A stretch of DNA of 7,945 nt from Chloroflexota bacterium (GTDB lineage: Bacteria > Chloroflexota > Ktedonobacteria > Ktedonobacterales > Ktedonobacteraceae), in NCBI GenBank assembly GCA_027316975.1, contig DAHVFL010000210.1, forward strand, positions 1-7,945. Direction: 5' to 3'. Below the pieces are notes generated by a model. The model was not told where the DNA came from, made no database searches, and was given only the letters and a program-made list of their open reading frames with translations. Position numbers and translations under genes: made by a program. Shown in pieces: positions 1 to 6,425 of this stretch (within the stretch, counting starts at the first letter, position 1; each line of letters begins with the position of its first letter).

Positions 1-1
1 G

Positions 2-139
2 GATAACTCTACCTATGATATGCGTGTGGCGCTGCCTACCCTTCAGGAATTGATTGCGTTGCCATCGGACGAAAACGACGACGAACTTGTAACATCGGCA
101 CCAGCGCGTAGATCAGGGCAGCTTTTGTGCCACCGGTGA
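2..139 (+). other. possible 3' fragment of an unidentified plus-strand ORF
   Basis: One plus-strand frame is open from the window edge to a TGA at 137-139. Its first 30 codons read like real protein: an amphipathic stretch (MRVALPTLQELIALPSD) followed by an acidic DENDDEL tail. From about base 92 onward the same DNA is clearly the antisense of the EamA transporter gene. The fragment may therefore be the end of a neighbouring gene whose stop codon was lost when two sequences were joined. I do not recognise the protein. It could also be chance, because only about 90 bases are informative. Confidence 0.2.
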
Positions 140-914
140 ACTGCTGCACGCGGTTCATCACCAGCAGTGTGAAGGCTACGTCAATCGTTCCCATTAGCAC
201 AACCGGAATCCAGAATGACCACGAAGGCACGAAGAATGTCTGATGCGCGATAGGAATAGCAATGAAGCTGAGCAGCGAGGGTAGTCCAATTTGTATAATT
301 ACCAGGTTGGTAGCGTCTGCTCCAGGCGAGAAACGGCTGATAGCGACAACATGTAGAGCGAAGGCAATCGCCGCGCCGAGAATGAGTACCTCGCCAATGC
401 CAATCGACAGCGTAAGCTGGTTGTTGATCGAGAGCAAAAACAGGCCTGCAAAAGATAAGACAATGCCCACGACTGCTCCACGCGCGGCTTTATGCCTCAA
501 CAATAAGAACATGAAAACTGGTATAAGTGGCACATTTAAGCCGGTGATGAACCCGGCTTTGCTCACAGTGGTAAACTGCAGGCCAGTGGTTTGCAAACCA
601 TACCCCACAAAGAGAAACAGGCCGATAATCAAGCCGTTGCGCAACTCGGCGCCGGTGATGCGTGCCAGTCGCCTGTGAAAGATGAGAGCCAGGGTCAATG
701 CGCCTATGCCATACGCGAAAGCCAGGTAGGTAAACGGCCCGCTCAGCCTGACCACGTATTTGACGACCAGAAAGGTGCTGCCCCAGATCATGGTGATAAA
801 GACCAGCAGCGCATCGTAACGCAATGTGTGGGCAGGCGATGCAGGCGATGCTTTCCGAGCAGCCGTTGTCGCGTTCTTTTGCGTTTCCGTGTTCATTGCC
901 TTTTCAGGTAACAT
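36..914 (-). CDS. EamA/DMT-family transporter, C-terminally truncated
   Basis: This is a drug/metabolite-transporter family permease (EamA repeats), a ten-helix inner-membrane protein exporting or importing an unknown small metabolite. After a polar 30-residue N-terminus, helices follow in order, from DALLVFITMIWGSTFLVVKY through VSKAGFITGLNVPLIPVF to the second-repeat KAALIYALVPM. In the family this last motif starts helix 9 and is followed by a helix-10 hairpin containing a conserved LGE. Here the protein turns abruptly basic (QVRRRFRP) and stops, so about one and a half helices are missing. No other frame restores them, which argues for a rearrangement rather than a simple frameshift. The ATG is preceded by AAGGAAAGGG, about 7 nt upstream, which overlaps the TAA of the upstream small gene, so the two are probably translated from one mRNA. 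The product may be non-functional. Confidence 0.8.
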   Translation of the reverse strand: MLPEKAMNTETQKNATTAARKASPASPAHTLRYDALLVFITMIWGSTFLVVKYVVRLSGPFTYLAFAYGIGALTLALIFHRRLARITGAELRNGLIIGLFLFVGYGLQTTGLQFTTVSKAGFITGLNVPLIPVFMFLLLRHKAARGAVVGIVLSFAGLFLLSINNQLTLSIGIGEVLILGAAIAFALHVVAISRFSPGADATNLVIIQIGLPSLLSFIAIPIAHQTFFVPSWSFWIPVVLMGTIDVAFTLLVMNRVQQFTGGTKAALIYALVPMLQVRRRFRPMATQSIPEG

Positions 915-929
915 CGCTCTGCCCTTTCC

Positions 930-1067
930 TTATGTATGTCCTACAAATGGAGGAGCCAGCCGTTTCTCCCATTCCGGTGAGTCTATTGGCTCCGTGCTAT
1001 TATAACCCCAGCGCATGACCGCCAGATCAAACGCGACCATAACAAGTAGTACGATCAGTAGTTCCAT
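930..1067 (-). CDS. small single-helix membrane protein
   Basis: This is a 45-residue protein. A hydrophobic N-terminal helix (MELLIVLLVMVAFDLAVMRWG) is followed by a short polar tail with the motif STEPIDSPEWEKR. The ATG at 1067 has a GAAGGG ribosome-binding site about 10 nt upstream. The frame also opens with a TTG at 1112 and an in-frame ATG at about 1100, but their upstream sequences are poorer, so I chose the start just before the hydrophobic segment. The stop codon TAA at 930-932 is embedded in the EamA ribosome-binding site, so this is the first gene of a two-gene unit. From memory, short proteins of the form RWG-x-S-x(4-6)-DSPEW-x-R occur in Chloroflexota genomes. The function is unknown. 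It may assist or regulate the adjacent transporter, but that is only inferred from position. Confidence 0.6.
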   Translation of the reverse strand: MELLIVLLVMVAFDLAVMRWGYNSTEPIDSPEWEKRLAPPFVGHT

Positions 1068-1186
1068 GTGCTTGAAGCCCTTCTGGTAAAAGCCGGTCAT
1101 TACTCTAAACAACCTGCATTTGTGTACGATGAAGCATTACAGGGACAATGAATGCCCGGCGACTGACAATGAGCGCGTTTGCTTTC

Positions 1187-1215
1187 TTGACTATAGATAA
1201 CTAACCTGTTAAAAT
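1187..1215 (+). promoter_or_regulatory. sigma-70-type promoter for the CGNR regulator gene
   Basis: The -35 element TTGACT (1187-1192) and -10 element TAAAAT (1210-1215) are separated by 17 bp, with a single mismatch to consensus in each. Transcription would start near 1222 and leave a leader of about 130 nt before the CGNR start at 1354. The -10 lies inside the first copy of the TAACC/GGTTA repeat, so a protein bound there would block initiation. Confidence 0.65.
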
Positions 1216-1277
1216 GTATTTGATGGTTATAGTATACCATACGGAGGCTAACCTGTCAATGGTATTTTGATGGTTAT
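1201..1277. repeat. two direct 30-bp repeats with TAACC/GGTTA half-sites (putative operators)
   Basis: Copy 1 spans 1201-1230 and copy 2 spans 1248-1277. They are equal in length, 47 bp apart start to start, and identical at 23 of 30 positions. All differences are confined to the central part. The conserved ends are CTAACCTGT on the left and TTTGATGGTTAT on the right, so each copy has an inverted TAACC/GGTTA pair with an 18-bp gap. Conserved ends with a variable centre are what a dimeric regulator site looks like. The repeats overlap both promoters in this region. The CGNR protein encoded next door is the obvious candidate ligand, but this is inference. Confidence 0.65.
1231..1259 (-). promoter_or_regulatory. 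sigma-70-type promoter for the small-protein/EamA unit
   Basis: On the minus strand, TTGACA (1259-1254) is a perfect -35 element and TATACT (1236-1231) a near-perfect -10 element, with a 17-bp spacer. The predicted start point is near 1224, giving a leader of about 155 nt before the small membrane protein at 1067. The promoter faces the plus-strand promoter at 1187-1215, and the two -10 elements are only 15 bp apart, so both cannot be occupied at once. Its -35 lies within repeat copy 2 and its start region within copy 1. Confidence 0.65.
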
Positions 1278-1299
1278 TACGTAATGCTGCAAGGTCGTA

Positions 1300-1333
1300 T
1301 GAGGAAGGCGACCGCAAGGGCCGCCATGCCTCA
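1300..1333 (+). other. leader hairpin of the CGNR gene with a CCGCAAGGG core
   Basis: The RNA folds into a stem: TGAGG (1300-1304) pairs with CCTCA (1329-1333), then after a small internal loop GGCGACC (1307-1313) pairs with GGCCGCC (1319-1325), with one A-C mismatch and the loop GCAAG. It ends 4 nt before the ribosome-binding site AAGGGAG (1338-1344), so it could tune translation. The inner hairpin shares its loop and nine-base core with the arms of the large inverted repeat at 5125-5213, so it may instead be a dispersed REP-like element. Confidence 0.45.
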
Positions 1334-1353
1334 CATTAAGGGAGATCGTTTAT

Positions 1354-1992
<639 letters not shown>

Positions 1993-2868
1993 TGAGCGAA
2001 TTGTGATAGTGCAGTCTGGTCAAATGGCGCGTCCATCAGATTCCCACGATACGTTTCCAGCGCCTGTTCGACGACTCCATGCAATTCCGGCGGCAATATT
2101 CGTAATCCCCAGACACCGCCCTCGTCTTTAGAGTAAATATGTTCCTCACGAAGATAAGCCAACACGCGACAGGCGTTCAGCGTGAAATAGACGGGCATTT
2201 GTTGTCGTTCGGTGTTCGCATCATTAAAGTCTCCCAGAATCGAGGCAGCATAGATGGCTGGAGGAACAGCAGGAAACACTTCCTGGGTAGGTGTTCCAGA
2301 GAGACAGATACCCCTGGCGCGTGTGATGGTGATATGTGCCGCGAGGTCGTTATCATACTTTTGTTCATCGTTCCAGGCGCGCCATGTCCCGTTTGCTAAT
2401 GCCTGCGTATATTGTTCGCGCCAGCTTTCGCTATAGTGCAGACCGTATGGCAGCGGATGCCGGAAAGGGTGTATATCCTTCTGCACTAAGAAACTGATCT
2501 CGATTGGGCAGGATAACAGCGAACACATCAAGAGATATTGCACAATATCCCGTTTGGTTTCGACGGTCATACTATTGTGCGTGACGACCAGCAGATCGAT
2601 GTCGCTACGCTGCGGGTTGAAGCAGCCCATCGCCAGCGAGCCATGCAGGTAGACGCCAATGAGGTCGTTGCTCAACATTTGTTGCAGCGTGGCAACCAGG
2701 TTATCGACCTGGGCGCGTACAGGAGGTTGGGGGCAGGTTGCCCATGAATACTGGCTCATTTTTTATACACGCTTTAGAGCGCTGTCGGGTTTTCTGTTGA
2801 TACGCCTGTCTCGCAGCTTCTGCCTATTACGCTATTACAAATCCCAACGAAATATATTTCATCCAGTA

Positions 2869-4080
2869 TCAGGCCAGTGCCTCCGCCAACTCCCTCAAAA
2901 ACAACTCGGCATCGGTAATCAGTCCCGCTGCCTGAAAACTACCTCTATCAGCCAGCTTTGTTACTACCGAGGGGTTGATATCGACGACGACAGTGCGCAC
3001 AGTGGCGGGGAGCAGGTTGCCGGTGGCGATGGCGTGCAGCATGGATGCCACGATGACGCACATTTCAACGCCGGGCAGAGCCTTGCGCATCGCATTTTGC
3101 GCAGCCTGCATGTCGTTGATGACGCCGGGCATAGGGCCATCGTCGCGAATGGAACCGGCCAGCACCATCTTCAAGCCGCGCTTATGCACTTCATAGGTGA
3201 TGCCCACTTTTAGTAGACCCGACTCTATAGCTTTTTCTACAGAGCCGATGGCGCGAATGGCGTTGATGGCGCGTAAGTGGTTGCGGTGGCCACCCTCTAC
3301 CTGCTCACCGCTTTGCAGGTTGACGCCCAGCGAAGTACCGAAAAGCGCGGATTCGATGTCATGCGTGATGATAGCGTTCCCGCCAAAGATGACCTGAATA
3401 TAGTCGCGCCGGATCAGGTCGGCGATATAGCGACCCGCGCCGGTGTGGATGACTGCCGGGCCAAGCACGAAGAGAATCTTGCCCTTACGTATGCGCGTCT
3501 CCCGCATTTGTTGCGCGATTTCGTGAATTGCCAGCACCTTCACCTTTTCAGATGAGACGTTGCTTTGCATAAAGGCGAACGCTTCACGGTCGCGAGCGCG
3601 CTCGAATGGGATGACACGGATACCGTCGTGGCCGATGACCACCTCGTCGCCAATCTCGACTTCATGCATAGGTTTGACGGAGGCGCGGTTATGGGCGCGA
3701 TCAATCACCACAGCCACGTCCATTTCGATCTGCTCGACATCAACCCATTGACCACGCAGGCGTACCTGGGTTGGCAGATTGGTGGTCGAGTAAAACTTCG
3801 CGGGCAACACTCCCTGCTGCTCAACCTTCGCCGTTTGCGCGTCATTGCCCTGCACCAGCACAGCCCCGAATTGCATAAGCTCGGAAAGGATCAATTCCAG
3901 CACTTCATCGTTGGGAGCCTCGACCTTCATACGCGCATAGCTCGGGTCGGTTTTATGCGTTCCAATGCGCATTTCTTCGACGGCGAAGTTACCGCCGCGA
4001 TCCATGATGGTGTCCCAGACACGCGGCAGCGTCCAGGAGTCGATGATGTGACCGATCAGTTCAATGGTTTCGTTTGACAT
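2869..4080 (-). CDS. TIGR00300-family ornithine cyclodeaminase (LOR/SDH-like domain)
   Basis: This 403-residue protein belongs to the family that matches the C-terminal domain of the cyanobacterial arginine dihydrolase ArgZ/AgrE and the archaeal ornithine cyclodeaminases. They use bound NAD to convert ornithine to proline plus ammonia. The N-terminal part has the family opening IELIGHIIDSWTLPRVWD, followed by a substrate domain (EMRIGTHKTDPSYARM). The C-terminal nucleotide-binding part has VLGPAVIHTGAG and GGNAIITHDIESALFG. There is no N-terminal dihydrolase domain, so ornithine must come from elsewhere. The frame opens 12 codons earlier, but that ATG lacks a ribosome-binding site. The ATG at 4080 has AGGCAGG close upstream and starts where the family starts. 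It lies 58 bp downstream of the nuclease locus on the same strand. I expect an arginine/ornithine-to-proline role. A related LOR/SDH-type reaction cannot be excluded. Confidence 0.85.
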   Translation of the reverse strand: MSNETIELIGHIIDSWTLPRVWDTIMDRGGNFAVEEMRIGTHKTDPSYARMKVEAPNDEVLELILSELMQFGAVLVQGNDAQTAKVEQQGVLPAKFYSTTNLPTQVRLRGQWVDVEQIEMDVAVVIDRAHNRASVKPMHEVEIGDEVVIGHDGIRVIPFERARDREAFAFMQSNVSSEKVKVLAIHEIAQQMRETRIRKGKILFVLGPAVIHTGAGRYIADLIRRDYIQVIFGGNAIITHDIESALFGTSLGVNLQSGEQVEGGHRNHLRAINAIRAIGSVEKAIESGLLKVGITYEVHKRGLKMVLAGSIRDDGPMPGVINDMQAAQNAMRKALPGVEMCVIVASMLHAIATGNLLPATVRTVVVDINPSVVTKLADRGSFQAAGLITDAELFLRELAEALA

Positions 4081-4138
4081 AACCTGCCTGCTCTCTTTCT
4101 TACATAAAAGGACCATACATTGCGAGTTTTACATACTG

Positions 4139-4702
4139 TTACTTGTTTTTCCCCACCGGACAAGCAGCCTTGAAGGTGCAGGGACGACATTTTTTGGCGA
4201 CCTGACTTTTCAAGGCCGGGCGCTGCTGTTCGCTACACTTCGCCATTTCGCCGAGTAAGCGGATCACTTTTTTGCGCAGCGCGGGTGTGTATTCAACGGT
4301 AAATTCGCAGTCGGCGTAGCGGAGGATGCCATGCGTTGGCGGCAGCTCGAAATAGTCTTCCAGGATCAGACAGTACGCCGCTACCTGTACCATATGATTG
4401 CTGAACGGCGCGCTGGCGTCATGCACATTGAGCTTGAGTTCGACAGGTACCGGGCGTCCATCGGGCAACTGCACAACGTAATCAGGTTTGCCCGCCAGGG
4501 GGTAATCGCGGGACGTAAGCGCCTCGCCCAGCCCATCCGCGTCCTCGTATACCAGTTTGCCCTCCGGCAAACCGAGCGCGCGCTGCTTTTCCGCGATCAA
4601 CCGCCCGTGCTGGACGCGCCGCTCGTTCAATCTCAGCATGAGCAGGGCAAGGGCCACCAGCAACAACGCGAGTCCAATTGAAAGCAGCGTGGTGTTGAGC
4701 AT
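4139..4702 (-). CDS. Cas4/Dna2-like PD-(D/E)XK nuclease, membrane-anchored C-terminal part
   Basis: This 187-residue protein begins with one transmembrane helix (about residues 5-24) followed by a positively charged segment (RLNERR), which places the rest in the cytoplasm. The nuclease core follows: D74 in GKPDYVV, E88-x-K90 in VPVELKLN, and the QxxxY motif Q106-Y110 in QVAAY. The C-terminus has C172, C175 and C181 (CRPC...ACP), the three C-terminal [4Fe-4S] ligands of Cas4-type enzymes. The fourth, N-terminal cysteine and the motif-I histidine are absent, but both occur in the gene immediately upstream. The ATG is preceded by GAGGA overlapping the upstream TGA, and lies in the same frame as that gene, so reinitiation is plausible. 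There are no other cas genes or CRISPR arrays here. The role could be DNA end processing or repair, or something else at the membrane. Confidence 0.75.
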   Translation of the reverse strand: MLNTTLLSIGLALLLVALALLMLRLNERRVQHGRLIAEKQRALGLPEGKLVYEDADGLGEALTSRDYPLAGKPDYVVQLPDGRPVPVELKLNVHDASAPFSNHMVQVAAYCLILEDYFELPPTHGILRYADCEFTVEYTPALRKKVIRLLGEMAKCSEQQRPALKSQVAKKCRPCTFKAACPVGKNK

Positions 4703-4711
4703 AGCGCATCC

Positions 4712-5113
4712 TCACCGTAGCACTATAGCCGCGACGATCAGTAACACGGCCACTATGACAAGCGTGATTATACCGATAGTCAACAGGCGACTGTAGCGAC
4801 CGGTGCTGACGCCAATCCGCGCCTCTTCTTCAATTTCCGCAACCTCTTCGGCGTGGTCGGCGTGCTGCTGCCGACCCTCGTCAAACGCGCCCGCGCGCAG
4901 CAGCAGTTTCTCGATCATATCGTACTCCGGCAGCGCGGTGGCCTGCGAGCCATAGTCGTGTTCCAGTTCGACCAGGCGGGCGAACAGTTCTTCTATATCA
5001 GCCGTAGCCAGTGGCTCAAATTGTTCGTGCCACCAGACCAGGGGACAGTATTCAAATTCCGCTATTTCACTCGCCGTGAAGCGGCGTTGTCGGGTGTGTG
5101 ATGATTGCTGCAT
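4712..5113 (-). CDS. Cas4-like N-terminal part with C-terminal membrane helix
   Basis: This 133-residue protein starts with FTASEIAEFEYCPLVWW (residues 12-28), which is the N-terminal Cas4 pattern S-x-I-x-x-F-x-Y-C-P. C23 is therefore the likely first iron-sulphur ligand. H52 in VELEHDYG is a candidate for the motif-I histidine. A charged, Glu-rich linker (about 78-100) leads to a transmembrane helix (about 109-132) ending VLR and then TGA. On its own it has no catalytic core. It continues in the same frame into the next gene after TGA-GGA-TGC-GCT, so the pair reads like one 324-residue protein with a two-helix membrane hairpin, interrupted by a stop in the loop. The start has only a weak A-rich leader (AAAGAAA). 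It could be a true split enzyme, a readthrough gene, or an early pseudogene. Confidence 0.7.
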   Translation of the reverse strand: MQQSSHTRQRRFTASEIAEFEYCPLVWWHEQFEPLATADIEELFARLVELEHDYGSQATALPEYDMIEKLLLRAGAFDEGRQQHADHAEEVAEIEEEARIGVSTGRYSRLLTIGIITLVIVAVLLIVAAIVLR

Positions 5114-5124
5114 TTTCTTTAATC

Positions 5125-5213
5125 AGTAGCGACACCCCTTGCGGGTGTCCCGTCCAGTACCATGAGCCATTTGGGGACGAATAGACGGGACACCCGCAAG
5201 GGGTGTCGCTACT
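5125..5213. repeat. 30-bp perfect inverted repeat with nested hairpins (REP/MITE-like)
   Basis: The left arm (5125-5154) and right arm (5184-5213) are exact reverse complements over 30 bp, around a 29-nt loop. Each arm contains its own hairpin, GACACCC-CTTGC-GGGTGTC. The element fits almost exactly between the HD gene stop codon (5215) and the Cas4-like start codon (5113). No U-tract follows on either strand, so it is not a standard intrinsic terminator, although it could slow transcription or protect mRNA ends. I see no clear target-site duplication. The form resembles paired repetitive extragenic palindromes or a minimal MITE. Confidence 0.8.
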
Positions 5214-5214
5214 A

Positions 5215-5805
5215 TTACACTAGTGGCGCAGATTCCTGTATACCAGCCAGTCCGAGCGTACCGGCGATACTGGACATGGCTTCGATCACGTTAGCGATAT
5301 GTTCGTCCAGTTCTATCTCCAGTTCGGCGGCTCCATTCACCAGGTCTTCACGGTTGACGCCAGCCGCGAAGCCTTTGGTTTTCATCTTCTTGCGCACCGA
5401 CGCGACTTCCAGGCCGAGAATGCTTTTGGTGGGTCGCACCAGGGCAGTCGCTGTTATCATGCCGGTGACTTCATCGCAGGCAAATAAGGCATGAGAAAGC
5501 AGGTTATTGCGCGGGTGGGTCGCCACATTTAGATCATTATGCGCCAGGATTGCGTAGGTGATACGCTCGTCATAGCCACTCTCACGCAGCCAACCGGCCA
5601 GCACTTGAGTATGTTCGCGCAGATCGGGGTATTCCTCGTAATCGGCATCGTGCAGCAGACCTGTCATAGCCCATAATTCTTCGTCTTCGCCATATTTGCG
5701 GGCGTAGAAACGCATGGCAGCTTCCACCGCGTACATGTGTTTGCGCAGATTCTCATTTTGCACATGGGTGGTCATTAAAATGTAGGCATCGTTTCGTGTC
5801 GGCAA
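5215..5805 (-). CDS. HD-domain phosphohydrolase
   Basis: This 196-residue cytoplasmic protein is a predicted metal-dependent phosphohydrolase of the HD superfamily. The metal ligands are visible: H23 in LRKHMYAVEAAM, H52-D53 in GLLHDADYEEYP, and D111 in FACDEVTG; H65 (REHT) and H89 (ILAHN) are additional candidates. The length matches the stand-alone predicted HD hydrolases of bacteria. The substrate is unknown, perhaps a nucleotide or phosphorylated metabolite. I chose the TTG start at 5805, preceded by GCGGAG about 9 nt upstream, because residues 4-20 (RNDAYILMTTHVQNENL) belong to the family's N-terminal helix. The ATG ten codons later has no ribosome-binding site and would cut that helix. 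It has its own extended -10 promoter. The gene ends one base from the large inverted repeat, so read-through into the nuclease locus is possible but not shown. Confidence 0.85.
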   Translation of the reverse strand: MPTRNDAYILMTTHVQNENLRKHMYAVEAAMRFYARKYGEDEELWAMTGLLHDADYEEYPDLREHTQVLAGWLRESGYDERITYAILAHNDLNVATHPRNNLLSHALFACDEVTGMITATALVRPTKSILGLEVASVRKKMKTKGFAAGVNREDLVNGAAELEIELDEHIANVIEAMSSIAGTLGLAGIQESAPLV

Positions 5806-5857
5806 TCTCGGTATCTCCGCTTCAACAAGAATATAGCTTCATGTGTCAGTGACGCCT

Positions 5858-5866
5858 ATTATAGCA
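5858..5866 (-). promoter_or_regulatory. extended -10 promoter of the HD-domain gene
   Basis: The minus strand reads TGC-TATAAT at 5866-5858, a perfect -10 hexamer with the TGn extension. No good -35 lies at 16-18 bp, as is common for extended -10 promoters. The start point would be near 5851, giving a leader of about 45 nt before the TTG at 5805. Confidence 0.6.
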
Positions 5867-5931
5867 TATGCCCGGTTTTCTGTATTCCTGGGAATTTTGT
5901 CAAAAGAACTAGTGCATTTTGCGAAGTGGTA

Positions 5932-5940
5932 TGGTATACT
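5932..5940 (+). promoter_or_regulatory. extended -10 promoter of the zinc-ribbon/bS21 pair
   Basis: The plus strand reads TGG-TATACT at 5932-5940, a near-consensus -10 with the TGn extension and no clear -35. Transcription would begin near 5947, leaving a leader of about 137 nt. The position rules out translation from the in-frame starts that lie upstream of it, at 5919-5931, and so supports the later ATG at 6084. It is divergent from the HD gene promoter about 70 bp away. Confidence 0.55.
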
Positions 5941-6083
5941 CTTGTGGCGTTGTAGAGCGTCTTACCGTCCTGCATAGCTTTTGCGCCAGTTATTTTTTCA
6001 CAGGCCAGTTTAAGCGGCAGCAGAACAAATCGCGCGCTACACGAGAAGTTGTTGGGACACTAATCCAGAAATCGAGAGAAATC

Positions 6084-6419
6084 ATGTCATTGAGTGATCA
6101 GACCCTGTCTTGTCGCGATTGCAATCAGGAATTTGTCTTCACCGTTGGTGAGCAGGAATTTTACGCCAGTCATAATCTGACGAATTCTCCAACCCGTTGT
6201 CCATCATGCCGCGCTGCGCGTAAGGGACAGTCCGGTGGTGGGTATAGCAGCCGCGGTGGTGAGCGCGAACCTCGCCAGATGTATACCGTTACGTGTTCGA
6301 GCTGCGGTAACGAGGCACAGGTACCGTTCCAACCCCGCAGTGAAAAACCTGTGTATTGTAGTGATTGCTATCAGCCGCAGAAGTCTGGCCGAAGTGATGA
6401 CCGAAGAGCGCGGTGGTAA
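6084..6419 (+). CDS. double zinc-ribbon protein (CxxC-x17-CxxC type)
   Basis: This 111-residue protein has two cysteine modules. The first (residues 10-42) has CRDC and CPSC separated by 25 residues, with the typical EFVFTVGEQEFYA segment of the small 'probable zinc-ribbon' family. A Gly/Ser/Arg-rich linker (about 49-63) follows. The second module has C71-x-x-C74, then 17 residues including VPFQPRSEKPVYC, and C92-x-x-C95, the CxxC-x17-CxxC pattern. A basic tail (DDRRARW) ends it. It probably binds zinc and a nucleic acid or ribosome-related partner; no enzyme activity is suggested. The frame is open upstream to 5919, but the ATG at 6084 has GAGAGA just upstream and begins where the domain begins. 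It lies 6 bp before the bS21 gene and is very likely cotranscribed with it. Confidence 0.85.
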   Translation: MSLSDQTLSCRDCNQEFVFTVGEQEFYASHNLTNSPTRCPSCRAARKGQSGGGYSSRGGEREPRQMYTVTCSSCGNEAQVPFQPRSEKPVYCSDCYQPQKSGRSDDRRARW

Positions 6420-6425
6420 TAACAG

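Noticed and set aside
262..678. Plus-strand ORF of 138 codons opposite the EamA gene
   Set aside because: It is antisense to clear transmembrane coding sequence and has a low-quality, Pro/Arg/Thr-rich translation.
1201..1277. CRISPR array
   Set aside because: There are only two imperfect repeats, with a 17-bp spacer and variable centres, overlapping two promoters. Operator sites explain them better.
2849..2860. 12-bp palindrome GAAATATATTTC as an operator for the nucleotidyltransferase gene
   Set aside because: It is AT-rich and short, close to the previous stop codon, and not next to a recognisable promoter, so chance is a sufficient explanation.
2659..3213. Plus-strand ORF of 184 codons spanning the nucleotidyltransferase start and cyclodeaminase end
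   Set aside because: It crosses two real minus-strand genes and the spacer between them, with no ribosome-binding site or recognisable domain.
3565..4077. Long plus-strand ORF (170 codons) opposite the ornithine cyclodeaminase
   Set aside because: It is the antisense of a well-recognised enzyme, shows no family motif, and has a composition typical of a shadow frame.
4482..4715. Alternative minus-strand ORF starting inside the ribosome-binding region of the Cas4-like second gene
   Set aside because: It is an out-of-frame reading of the nuclease gene, Arg/Ala/Gly-rich, with no domain features.
5125..5213. Ordinary rho-independent terminator of the HD gene
   Set aside because: Neither strand has a U-tract after the stem, and the arms are far longer than a terminator needs, each with its own hairpin.
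5919..6083. N-terminal extension of the zinc-ribbon protein
   Set aside because: The open frame begins upstream of the predicted transcription start, the added residues lack domain similarity, and the ATG at 6084 has a ribosome-binding site.
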